Shown: piece by piece, positions 25,964 through 34,121 of the stretch | How the letters are laid out: the number at the start of each line of letters is the position of its first letter | How positions within the stretch are numbered: the stretch's first letter is position 1 | Assembly (NCBI RefSeq): GCF_002941025.1 | Contig: NZ_PTJS01000001.1 | Coordinates: 4,653,461-4,717,460 of the forward strand | Length of the DNA stretch: 64,000 nt | Source of the DNA: Streptomyces sp. QL37 | GTDB lineage: Bacteria > Actinomycetota > Actinomycetes > Streptomycetales > Streptomycetaceae | Reading direction: 5' to 3' | Translations under genes and position numbers: made by a program | The notes under the pieces: generated by a model | What the model saw: the letters and a program-made list of their open reading frames with translations, nothing else | Told to the model about the DNA's origin: nothing | Database searches by the model: none

Positions 25964-28209
25964 GGCATCGCCCGCTGGACCGGGGCCGGTGAGCCCGAGG
26001 CCGGAGGAATGTTGCGCCCGGCTGCGCCGCTGCCGGAGCCCGCTGTCGTGGACGGCCGGGCGCCAGGCGTGTCCGAGCCGGAAGCGGACGGCCTCGGCTC
26101 GGTGCGCCGTACCGGAGGCTGCCCGTCCGCGCGTACGGTGCCGCCGCTCGGGGCGGGTGATGGCGCAGGGGCCACCGGCTGGGCGCGGTCGCCGGCGGGC
26201 GGCGGTGTCGTGGGCCGGACGGCGTCGGCGGTGCGCCGCTGCACGGCGGCCTTCGCGTCGCGCGGACCGGCGGAGGTCACGGGGGTGCTCGGAGCAGCCG
26301 GATCGCGGTGCGCGCTCGGGGGCGTCTGGGGCTGCGCGGGCGTGGTCCGGGGCGCGTTCGTCGGGCGGCCGAGGCCGCGTGGGGGGCTCTGCTCCGCCGG
26401 CGACGGCCCGGCGGGACCTGCGGGCCGTACGGGTGGGGAGGCTGCCCTGTCGCGGGGGCCACGGGGCGCCGCGTCCTTGGCCACGGCCCGCTGGACCGGG
26501 GCAGATGCCGGGGCCGGACCGACGGGGGCCGCTCCGGGGGCGCTGGGCGCGCCCGCCCTGGGAGCCCCGGCCGCTCCACCACGCGAACCGGCACTGGATG
26601 AACCGGCACTGGACGAACTGGCGCCGGATGAACCTGTACCGCGCGAACCGGCACTGGGTGAACCGACGCCACGTGAACCGGCACCGGACGAAGCGGCATT
26701 GGACGAACCTGTACCGGGCGAACCCGCGCCGGGTGAACCGACGCCACGCGAACCGGCACCGGACGAACCGACGTCACGCGAGCCCGCACCGGACGAACCT
26801 GCACCGCTTGAACCAGCACTCGGCGAACCGACGCCACGCGACCCCGCTCCGGGCGCACCGGCACTGCGAGCACCGCCGCCCGGCGATCCGGCACCGGAGG
26901 AGGCGGCTCGGGGCGTCTCTGCACCGCGCGTCCCCGTCACACCGTCGCGCGGGGCCACCGCGCGCTGCACAGCGGCGCCACCGGCCTGCGTACGCCCGGT
27001 GGCGCTCTGCGACGAGGGCGAAGGCGAAGGCGAAGAGGAGGGCGAGGGCGAAGGCGAAGAGGAGGGCGAGGGCGAAGACGGAGGCGAGGACGTGGCGCGG
27101 GGGGAGCCGGACTCTCCGACTCCCCCTCGGTCACCTTCGGTCGATGGCGCCGATGCGGGCGCACTCCGTGTGCTCGCCGGCGCTGAGGGCCCTCGCCGCG
27201 TGGCCGGCAGGGCCCGCCGCTGAACGGCCGGTGCCTTCGTCAGGGGCCGAGCCCCGGGCGGGGCGGGCGGTACCGGCGCCACGCGTACACCGGGCGCCGG
27301 GGCGGGGGCGCTCCTGGGCCCCGGGTTCCGGACCGCGCGTACGGGTGCGGGCGACGCCCCGGACGGTGCCGACGTCTCGGCGACTGCCCGCCGGACCGGC
27401 GCGGGGGCCGCGTCCGCACGGGCCGTGCTCCCCGCTGCGGGCGGCGCCGCGACCGCAGGGCGGTCACCCGCGGCTGGAGGCGTCACCGCCTGGGACACCG
27501 GCAGGGAGACGGGAGTCGCAGCGGAAGGACCGCTCAGGGGCCGGGTCCGCACGGCCGGAACGGCAGGCGCCGACGCGGGCGCCGAGGAGACCGGCGGAGC
27601 AGCAGACCCCGTGGCCGCGGGACGCCCGGCCGCGCGCGCGGGAGTCCCGGGCCGCTGTGGCGCGGGGGCCGGCCCCGACGCTGGTGCCGGGCGTGCAGAA
27701 GGCAGCGCCCGTAGCGGTACCGCCGGGGCGCGCTGAACCACCGGCTCCGCCGCGCCTGTCGCCAACGGCAGTGCGCCCGAGCGTCCTTCGAGCCCGGCCA
27801 CCGGGTGGGCCGAGCGGGGCACTGCGCCCGAGAGGAGGCTGTCCGGCGACGTGTTCATGACGCGGAGGGACGGCGTTCCGGTGAAGGACGGGTTCTGCCA
27901 CGTCGGCAGCCGTCCGCCGAAGCCGGCGTCCGCGACCACCGAGCGCCCGGCGCCCATGGCCCGCTGGATCGGCGGCAGGCCGGACCAGGACGCGACGGCG
28001 GTCGGCACCGACCCGGAGCCGGGGACCGGACCCGGGTCGGCCTCTTGGCCGGAACCGACAGGCCCGACAGGCCCGACAGGCCCGACAGGCCCGACAGGCC
28101 CGGCAGGCCCGGCAGGCCCGGCAGGCCCGGCGGTCCCGGCCCCGGTGGGTGCGGTGTGTTGTGCGTCTGCGAGGGCCTCACGGCCCCGCATCCGGTCCAG
28201 GAACCCCAC
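25963..28209 (-). CDS. Large disordered CIS protein with V-Q-R motifs (N-terminal 749 residues, broken 3' end)
   Basis: Starts M-G-F-L-D-R-M-R-G-R-E, then collagen-like G-P-A/G-P-V triplets (28063-28133) and a very long Pro/Ala/Ser/Gly-rich chain. It has S-P repeats (about 27000-27090) and a run of G-A-G-S-type pentapeptides (about 26560-26900). Short V/I-Q-R motifs recur: P-I-Q-R-A, V-V-Q-R-A, A-V-Q-R-R, P-V-Q-R-A. Gene order (tube, two small chaperone-like genes, this gene) is where phages place the tape-measure protein, so a length ruler or a lumen/cargo protein is possible; composition argues against a classical helical ruler. Beyond 25963 the frame is broken by inverted repeats. Confidence 0.65.
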
Positions 28210-28212
28210 GTC

Positions 28213-28371
28213 TCAGCCCTCCGCCCCGGCGCGCGTCACGAAGGACGCGATCTGGTCCGCGTACAGCCGGCGGTCGTGGTGTTCCAGGTCCAGGATCGCC
28301 TCAAGGCTCCAGTGGAAGTGATAGGCGACGTACGCGATCTCCTCATGCAGCCGGTCGGTCGCGTACGTCAC
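28213..28371 (-). CDS. DUF6760-like small tail-assembly protein
   Basis: A 52-residue protein starting at GTG 28371 (V-T-Y-A-T-D-R-L-H-E-E-I-A-Y-V-A-Y-H-F-H-W). The helical Y-H-F-H-W-S-L-E-A-I-L-D-L-E-H motif with H-D-R-R is typical of small gpE/GT-like chaperone proteins in CIS loci. The GTG overlaps the TGA of the preceding gene (GTGA), so the longer in-frame start inside that gene is unlikely. It ends 4 bp before the large disordered protein gene. Confidence 0.75.
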   Translation of the reverse strand: MTYATDRLHEEIAYVAYHFHWSLEAILDLEHHDRRLYADQIASFVTRAGAEG

Positions 28372-28865
28372 GATTCCCCCAGGCGGCTCCCGCCGAGTTC
28401 CACCTCGAAGGGCTCGGAACAGTGCGGGCACTCCACCGCCGCCCGGGTGTGGCCCTCGGCGTTGATCTGCCGGTAGAAGTCCTGGAGGAACGCGAGGTCG
28501 GAGGCGAACATGTTCTCCACCGTCCCGTCGTGCACCATCGCCAGCGTGCCGAGCCGGGTGATGACCCGGCCGAGCAGCACCACCGACAGGTACGCGGGGT
28601 TCTCCTGGACCCGGACGTCCCGCAGGGGGATCAGTTCGTCCCGGGCCGTGGACAGGCGCATCACGCCGTCCTTGTGCACGGTGCCCGCCTCGTCGACGTA
28701 GCCGCGCGGCAGTTCGAAGGGGAACTCCGTCTGAAGCCGCTGCGGCACGGGAGCGGGGGCGGGGGCCGGGGCCGGAGCAGGCATCTGCTCCGGCCCCGCC
28801 ACGGCCTCGGGCGCCGGTACGTCCGCGATCGGGCCCGCGCCGGCCCTGGCCGTAGTACGCCGCAT
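28368..28865 (-). CDS. CIS tail-assembly (chaperone-like) protein with a zinc-finger pair
   Basis: A 165-residue protein: a Pro/Ala-rich N-terminus (about 1-45), then a conserved alpha/beta region (F-P-F-E-L-P-R-G-Y-V-D, V-V-L-L-G-R-V-I-T-R-L-G). It ends with a single C-P-H-C pair near the C-terminus. It resembles the small proteins encoded directly after the tube gene in CIS and phage tails, usually tail-assembly chaperones. Its ATG overlaps the tube gene stop (TAATG). The exact family is not certain. Confidence 0.7.
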   Translation of the reverse strand: MRRTTARAGAGPIADVPAPEAVAGPEQMPAPAPAPAPAPVPQRLQTEFPFELPRGYVDEAGTVHKDGVMRLSTARDELIPLRDVRVQENPAYLSVVLLGRVITRLGTLAMVHDGTVENMFASDLAFLQDFYRQINAEGHTRAAVECPHCSEPFEVELGGSRLGES

Positions 28866-29308
28866 TACTCGATGACCAGTTCTTCGAAGACGATGGTCAC
28901 GGTCTCCGTCAGCGCCGAGGCCTCACCGGCCTTCAGGGCGCTGGCGTCGATCTTGCTGCACCAGGCGTTGCGCATGTTGTAACGCTTCGTCGGGTTGTTC
29001 TGGTAGTCCATCACGATGATGGAGGCGTTCTTGCGCGCCGTGGACATCTGACCCGCGATCGAGTCGTTGATCCACGTCGTGAACGACGCCGACGGGGTCA
29101 TGCCCCGGACCACCGTGCACTGCCCGTCCTTCTGCGTGCCGGGCATGAGGCTGACCTCGGGCTTGCCCTGCGCGGAGTTGGAGAGGTGCTTGATGACGTC
29201 CTGCTCGATGGTGAGGCCGTTGACCTCCGCGAGGTACTCGACCATGACGCCGTCGATCTGGAGGCCGAAGTTATGTGAGGTGAATGCGTCACCCGGGCCG
29301 ATACTCAT
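28865..29308 (-). CDS. cis1a: CIS inner tube protein, main paralogue
   Basis: A 147-residue gp19-like tube subunit: F-T-S-H-N-F-G-L-Q-I-D-G-V-M-V-E-Y-L, then E-V-N-G-L-T-I-E-Q-D-V, ending V-T-I-V-F-E-E-L-V-I-E. It would stack into the rigid hexameric tube that the sheath drives outward. It lies 65 bp after the sheath gene on the same transcript. Confidence 0.92.
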   Translation of the reverse strand: MSIGPGDAFTSHNFGLQIDGVMVEYLAEVNGLTIEQDVIKHLSNSAQGKPEVSLMPGTQKDGQCTVVRGMTPSASFTTWINDSIAGQMSTARKNASIIVMDYQNNPTKRYNMRNAWCSKIDASALKAGEASALTETVTIVFEELVIE

Positions 29309-29373
29309 CTGTCTACCGTCCTACCGAAAGTTCTTGTCGATTGCGTGCGATGGCTGTGGGCGCAGGCCGGGGC

Positions 29374-30957
29374 CTACTCCTCCAGCTCGCCGTTGCCGCT
29401 GGAGAACTGGGCCAGCCGGAAGATCACGAACTCGGCGGGCTTGACCGGGGAGATGCCGATCTCGCAGATCACGCGGCCGACGTCGACCGACTCCGGGGGG
29501 TTGGTCTCCTCGTCGCACTTGACGTAGAAGGCCTCCTCGGGGCGCGAGCCGAAGAGGGCGCCGCTGCGCCACTCGTTGACGAGGAACGCCGAGACGTTGC
29601 GCCGGATGCGGGCCCAGAGGTTCGTGTCGTTCGGCTCGAACACCACCCACTGGGTGCCGATCAGGATCGACTCCTCCAGGTAGTTGAAGTACCTGCGCAC
29701 GTTCAGGTAGCGCCAGGCCGGGTCCGAGGACATGGTGCGGGCGCCCCAGACACGGACACCGCGGCCGGGGAAGGCGCGGATGCAGTTGACGCCGATGGGG
29801 TTGAGCAGGTCCTGCTCACCCCGGGTGATCTGGATCTCCAGGTCGACCGCGCCGCGTACGACCTCGTTGGCGGGCGCCTTGTGCACGCCGCGCTCGAAGT
29901 CGTTGCGGGCCCAGATGCCGGAGACGTGACCGCTCGGCGGGACCAGTCGCGACTGGCCGGACGCCGGGTCGAAGACCTTGATCCAGGGGTAGTACAGGGC
30001 CGCGTACTTGGAGTCGTAGCCGGCGGTCTCCTGGCGCCAGACCCTGATCTCGCGGGCGTTGAGGCCCGGCGGCGGGTCGATGACCGCGACGCGGTCGCCC
30101 ATCAGCTCGCAGTGCGCGATCAGGCCGAGCTGGACCGCCTTGACGGCCTCCAGGTCGATCGCGCCGCGCTGGTAGGCGGACATCAGGTCGGGGACGGCGA
30201 CCATGGAGATCTCGTCCACGGCTTCCAGGCCGCCGAAGCCGGTGCGGTCGGCGGAGTCACCGAGGTACTGGGCGGGCCCGGGGTGGGCGGAGGTGTCCGC
30301 CGAGGGGGCGGCCGGTGCGGCGGCGGCCGGGACCGCGAGCGCCACGGTCTGGTTCTCGGGGCGTGCGAGCTGCGCGGCGGGCGCGGCCTCCTGCACGGTG
30401 ATGAGCTTGGAGCGCTCCTTGACCTGCGTGACGACGTAGTTGCGGCCGCTCTTCTTGGCGGTCACGTCGAAGGTCTCGGCGGTCTTCTCGCCGTCCTTGA
30501 CGACCAGCTTGAAGCGCTCGGCCGGGCCCTCGCCCTCCGGGTCGGCGACCTCGACGGTCAGCTGCCCGCTCTGCCCGGGTGCGAGCGCCGTCACCGTGAA
30601 GGTGCCCAGCTGCTGCGGCTCGCCCGTCGGCAGTGCGGCCGGGGTCCTGGAACCGGTCACCGCGGCGGGGGCGGCGTCGGACGCGCCCTCGGCCGAACCG
30701 CCGACCCGTACGACGTAGGCGGCGCTGCCGCCGTTGTTGAAGAAGCCGTAGACGGAGTGCGCCAGGTAGTACCCGTCGGTGAAGTCACCGAACGCCGCGA
30801 CGTACTGCGTCCAGTTGGTCACCAGGGTGGGTTGGTTCAGGGGCCCGGTCGACGCGAGGCCGACAAAGGCCGCAACCGAAGTGCCCACACCCTCGATCGG
30901 GCGCGAGCCGCTGGCCACCTCCTCGACGTATACGCCGGGCGACAGGTAGGACGGCAT
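29374..30957 (-). CDS. cis2: CIS contractile sheath protein
   Basis: A 527-residue phage-type sheath: N-terminal P-S-Y-L-S-P-G-V-Y-V-E-E-V, and the C-terminal core V-W-G-A-R-T-M-S-S-D-P-A-W-R-Y-L-N-V-R-R, then V-R-visible F-E-P-N-D and A-E-F-V-I-F-R-L-A-Q. Between about residues 95 and 250 an Ala/Gly-rich surface domain is inserted, as in non-phage sheaths. It opens the main structural operon, divergent from the putative effector gene. Confidence 0.94.
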   Translation of the reverse strand: MPSYLSPGVYVEEVASGSRPIEGVGTSVAAFVGLASTGPLNQPTLVTNWTQYVAAFGDFTDGYYLAHSVYGFFNNGGSAAYVVRVGGSAEGASDAAPAAVTGSRTPAALPTGEPQQLGTFTVTALAPGQSGQLTVEVADPEGEGPAERFKLVVKDGEKTAETFDVTAKKSGRNYVVTQVKERSKLITVQEAAPAAQLARPENQTVALAVPAAAAPAAPSADTSAHPGPAQYLGDSADRTGFGGLEAVDEISMVAVPDLMSAYQRGAIDLEAVKAVQLGLIAHCELMGDRVAVIDPPPGLNAREIRVWRQETAGYDSKYAALYYPWIKVFDPASGQSRLVPPSGHVSGIWARNDFERGVHKAPANEVVRGAVDLEIQITRGEQDLLNPIGVNCIRAFPGRGVRVWGARTMSSDPAWRYLNVRRYFNYLEESILIGTQWVVFEPNDTNLWARIRRNVSAFLVNEWRSGALFGSRPEEAFYVKCDEETNPPESVDVGRVICEIGISPVKPAEFVIFRLAQFSSGNGELEE

Positions 30958-31160
30958 GCTCTGCTCTCCTCGGGGTACGAGACAGGACGGCTTTCACCTT
31001 CACGCGCGAAGCGCGTCTCCCGAAACGTCCTGCGGGGCCCGGTCGGGGGCACCTCTCTTGCCCACAAGGGCACTTCTGTGCGATGCGTCCCCCTGTGCAT
31101 GACGACATTGCCCGTAAGGCTGCCCTCGCGGACCTGTCCGGGGCCTGGGCGGGCGGGTAG

Positions 31161-31176
31161 AGCTGAGTGGTCAGCT
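31161..31176. promoter_or_regulatory. Dyad between the sheath and effector genes
   Basis: AGCTGA-GTGG-TCAGCT is a perfect 6-bp inverted repeat 23 bp before the effector GTG, in the 241-bp divergent region. It is a candidate operator; the regulator is unknown. Confidence 0.35.
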
Positions 31177-31198
31177 GTCCGGTTCCGAAGGGAGCGTC

Positions 31199-32599
31199 GT
31201 GCGCGCACACGAAACACCGGCCCCCCAGCCCGGGGACCGGAGCAAACCTCGCCGCGCCGCCGCGCCGAGCACGCAGGCCGGCCGCTTGCTGGCGCTCCAG
31301 CGCACGGCGGGGAACGCGGCCGTGTCGCGCGCCGTCGAGGAGGAGCGGCACGCCCACGGGCCCGGGTGCGGCCACGGCGAGGCGGCTCCCTCCGGTGAAC
31401 AGTCGGCCGTCCAGCGGCGGGTGTCGGTGCAGGAGGCGATCTCCTCGCCGGGCAGCAGGCCGGAGAACCGCATCCTCGACAAGGCGCAGCAGGCGTACGG
31501 GATGAGCTTCGACCACGTCCGGCTGCACACCGGGCCGGTCGCGCAGCGCTCGGCGATGGAGTTCAACGCCGTCGCCTACACCACGGGTTCGGACATCGTC
31601 AGCCAGAAGCCGCACCTGGACGACGAGACGATCTTCCACGAGCTGGACCACGTCCGTCAGCAGACGATGGGGCCGGTGGCGGGGACGGACAACGGTGCGG
31701 GGGCCAAGGTCTCGCACCAGGACGACCCGTTCGAGAAGCAGTCCGCCGCCAACGGCCGCAAACTGGCCCAGGGGGGCGCGCCGGACCTCTCCCTGCCTGG
31801 TTCGTCCGCGCCGGTGCAGCGCAGCCCGGAGGGCGCGGACACCCATGGGAGCGCGCAGCCGGAGATGTCGGCGGGCCACTCGGTGCAGCGGGTCGACGCG
31901 ATGGACCACGCCCCCATGTACTCGGACGCCGAATCGGTCGACCACGACTCCGGATCCGACTGGGGGGAGTGGTCGCAGGCCGACTACGACGCCGAACGGA
32001 GCCGCTTTCCCCGGCAGACCACGACCGACGCGCAGCCCGCTGCCGGATTCGGCAAGAGCACCCACGGGATCAACCCCAACAGGGTGAGGACGATCCGGCA
32101 GGACAAGGCGGGCCGCGACGCCCCGCCGCTGAGGTACCGCACCGACAACGCGGAGCTGTACCGCTTCGACTCACGGCCGCCCGAGACGATCCTGGCCCAG
32201 GGCTTCCAGCCGTGGAACGACAAGGTGCCGAAGAGCCTGAGGGCCTACCAGAAGACCCTCCAGAAGACGGGCTTCGTGAGCGCGACCCGCTCGCCCGGCG
32301 ACTACGTGCCCGACTGGGCGCGGCAGCCCGACGGGACGGCGTACCGCTACGTGCTCAACCCTCCTGGCGGCATGGACATCGTGGACTCCCTGGGGACCGT
32401 GTCCTTCGCCCAGCAGCAGGAGGTGATCTTCTGGAAGGGCATTCAGGCGCACTACATCACGCGCGTCGAGAAGGTGGACCGGAGCGGCAGGGTCGTGGAG
32501 TCCACCGCACGCGGCGACTGGCTCCGCCGCGCGTCGGCGGGGCAGGGCGGCGGGGCGGGACAGGCCCGCCGGTCCCCGTCCCCCATGGACACCACCTGA
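31199..32599 (+). CDS. Putative CIS effector: eCIS core (DUF4157) plus pierisin/scabin-like ADP-ribosyltransferase
   Basis: A 466-residue protein. Residues about 75-160 form the eCIS core domain, with F-D-H-V-R-L-H-T and the metalloprotease-like H147-E-L-D-H151. Short Q-R motifs (A-V-Q-R-R, P-V-Q-R-S, S-V-Q-R-V) lie around it. Residues about 310-430 match the R-S-E class of ADP-ribosyltransferases: Y-R-F-D-S-R-P-P with Arg322, G-F-V-S-A-T-R-S in place of the S-T-S strand (Ser361), and Q406-Q-E408 as the catalytic Q-x-E. The spacing and the G-G-M-D-I-V stretch recall scabin/pierisin DNA-guanine transferases and pertussis toxin S1. A GGAG site lies 5 nt before GTG 31199. It sits inside the CIS locus, opposite strand to the structural genes. 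Target and delivery are inferred. Confidence 0.85.
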   Translation: MRAHETPAPQPGDRSKPRRAAAPSTQAGRLLALQRTAGNAAVSRAVEEERHAHGPGCGHGEAAPSGEQSAVQRRVSVQEAISSPGSRPENRILDKAQQAYGMSFDHVRLHTGPVAQRSAMEFNAVAYTTGSDIVSQKPHLDDETIFHELDHVRQQTMGPVAGTDNGAGAKVSHQDDPFEKQSAANGRKLAQGGAPDLSLPGSSAPVQRSPEGADTHGSAQPEMSAGHSVQRVDAMDHAPMYSDAESVDHDSGSDWGEWSQADYDAERSRFPRQTTTDAQPAAGFGKSTHGINPNRVRTIRQDKAGRDAPPLRYRTDNAELYRFDSRPPETILAQGFQPWNDKVPKSLRAYQKTLQKTGFVSATRSPGDYVPDWARQPDGTAYRYVLNPPGGMDIVDSLGTVSFAQQQEVIFWKGIQAHYITRVEKVDRSGRVVESTARGDWLRRASAGQGGGAGQARRSPSPMDTT

Positions 32600-32696
32600 G
32601 CCCGCACCGCGGGGGCACGGCCACCGGGACTACCGGGCAGCGGCCGTGCCCCGCAGCTTCCTGACGCGATGTCATGGGCCGCCATAGCCTCGCGAG

Positions 32697-34091
32697 GTGA
32701 GCCTGTGGACTTCTCTCGAACCCCTCTCCACCACCGTCGACCCCGGCAGCAGCACCACCGTGCGGCTCAGGGTCCGCAACACCGGCGACGTGGTGGACGA
32801 ATACCGCTTCGAACCGATCGGCGGCCTCGCCCCCTGGACCACCGTGGAGCCCCAGACGCTCCGCCTGTACCCCGGCACCACCGGCTCGGTGGAGTTGACG
32901 TTCGCTCCGCCGCGTACCCCGGACGCCACCGCCGGGCCGAATCCGTACGCCGTACGGATCACGCCGACCGAGCATCCCGAGGCGGTGACCGTCCCGGAGG
33001 GCAACCTCACCATCACCCCCTTCACGGAGGTGCGGGCCGAGCTGGTGCCGCCGGTCGTCAAGGGCCGCTTCCGCGGGCGGCCCCGGCTCGCGGTCGACAA
33101 CCTCGGCAACACCAAGGTCACCGCCTCGCTCAGCGGCAGCGACTCCGGTGACCGGCTGTCGTACGAGATCCAGCCGAGCAACGTCCAGATCGAGCCGGGC
33201 CGGGCCGCCTTCGTCAAGGCGACGCTGAAGCCGCGGCAGATCATCTGGTTCGGGTCGAAGGAGGAGCAGCCCTACGCGCTGGCCCTGCGGCGCTCCGGTG
33301 CCAAGAGCGTGGACGTGGACGGCACCTACGTCCAGCGGGGGTTCCTGCCGGGCTGGCTGGCCACCGTGCTCGGTCTGCTCCTGACGCTGACCATCGCGTT
33401 CGTGGTGATCTGGCTGGCGTACAAGCCTCAGGTGCGGAGCACGGCGACGGAGAAGAGCTCGGAGACCGTCAGCGCCATCCCGCCGCCCAAGGAGAGCGCA
33501 GCGCCCACGTCCGCGCCGCCCACCCCGGAGCCGGAGAAGACCCCCGAGCCCGAGACCAAGAGCCCCGAGAGCGACGGCGAGGGCGACGGCGGGGGCGGCG
33601 GTTCGGAGACGGAGAAGCCGCCGGAGCGGACCGCGGCCGTCGCCGTGCACGAGATCGCCAAGCTCAGCGGGGGCCGTCACATCTGCTACCGCGCCTACGT
33701 CGCCGACCACGGCTGGCAGGAGCCGGTGTGCGACGGCGCCGACGCCGGGATGGTCGGCAAGGGGCTGCCCATCAAGGCCCTCAACATCGCGGTGTCCCAG
33801 ACCGGTGGTGTCCGGGGCGCGTCCGCCTACGTGGTCGAGGGCTGGCGGAAGGGCGACAAGTGGCAGCAGCAGAGCACCGGCAAGGACATGTACCTCGGCA
33901 GCACCAAGGAGTCGTACTCGGCCTTGCAGGGCTTCACCATCGGGGTGCTCGAAGGCACCGTCTGCCAGAGGACCAGCGTGGGCGGCAAGGGGTGGGGCGG
34001 CCGGTTCTGCACCAAGCCCGCGGACTGGATCTACGGCGGGAGCGACATGAAGCTGAAGCTCCAGCTCGAAGCCGTCAGGTTCACCGTGTGA
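32697..34091 (+). CDS. CIS-locus membrane protein with N-terminal Ig-like and C-terminal ChW-like repeats
   Basis: A 464-residue protein. The N-terminal 215 residues are beta-rich (V-R-L-R-V-R-N-T-G-D-V-V-D-E-Y, then a second similar half), like the cytoplasmic hydrolytic-protein/MSP-type modules seen in actinobacteria. One membrane helix follows (A-T-V-L-G-L-L-L-T-L-T, about 222-242), then an acidic Pro/Glu linker (about 255-305), then about 150 residues. Those hold two Clostridial hydrophobic-W-like units (A-Y-V-A-D-H-G-W-Q-E-P-V ... K-G-L-P-I-K-A-L-N-I; later W-G-G-R-F-C ... L-Q-L-E-A-V-R-F) with four cysteines. It follows the effector gene by 97 bp on the same strand, so both may share a transcript. 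The start is a GTG in a CGCGAGGTG context. Confidence 0.7.
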   Translation: MSLWTSLEPLSTTVDPGSSTTVRLRVRNTGDVVDEYRFEPIGGLAPWTTVEPQTLRLYPGTTGSVELTFAPPRTPDATAGPNPYAVRITPTEHPEAVTVPEGNLTITPFTEVRAELVPPVVKGRFRGRPRLAVDNLGNTKVTASLSGSDSGDRLSYEIQPSNVQIEPGRAAFVKATLKPRQIIWFGSKEEQPYALALRRSGAKSVDVDGTYVQRGFLPGWLATVLGLLLTLTIAFVVIWLAYKPQVRSTATEKSSETVSAIPPPKESAAPTSAPPTPEPEKTPEPETKSPESDGEGDGGGGGSETEKPPERTAAVAVHEIAKLSGGRHICYRAYVADHGWQEPVCDGADAGMVGKGLPIKALNIAVSQTGGVRGASAYVVEGWRKGDKWQQQSTGKDMYLGSTKESYSALQGFTIGVLEGTVCQRTSVGGKGWGGRFCTKPADWIYGGSDMKLKLQLEAVRFTV

Positions 34092-34121
34092 CGTGAAGGG
34101 CTGCGGCCGGCCGGGGCGGGC

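Noticed and set aside
28063..28133. Short repeats as a CRISPR array
   Set aside because: The 9-bp repeats are in-frame Gly-Pro-Val codons with no spacers; no CRISPR array or cas gene was seen in the window.
31636..31656. H-E-L-D-H as proof of an active protease
   Set aside because: The eCIS core domain carries this motif in many particle-associated proteins and is thought to serve loading; activity cannot be claimed from the motif alone.
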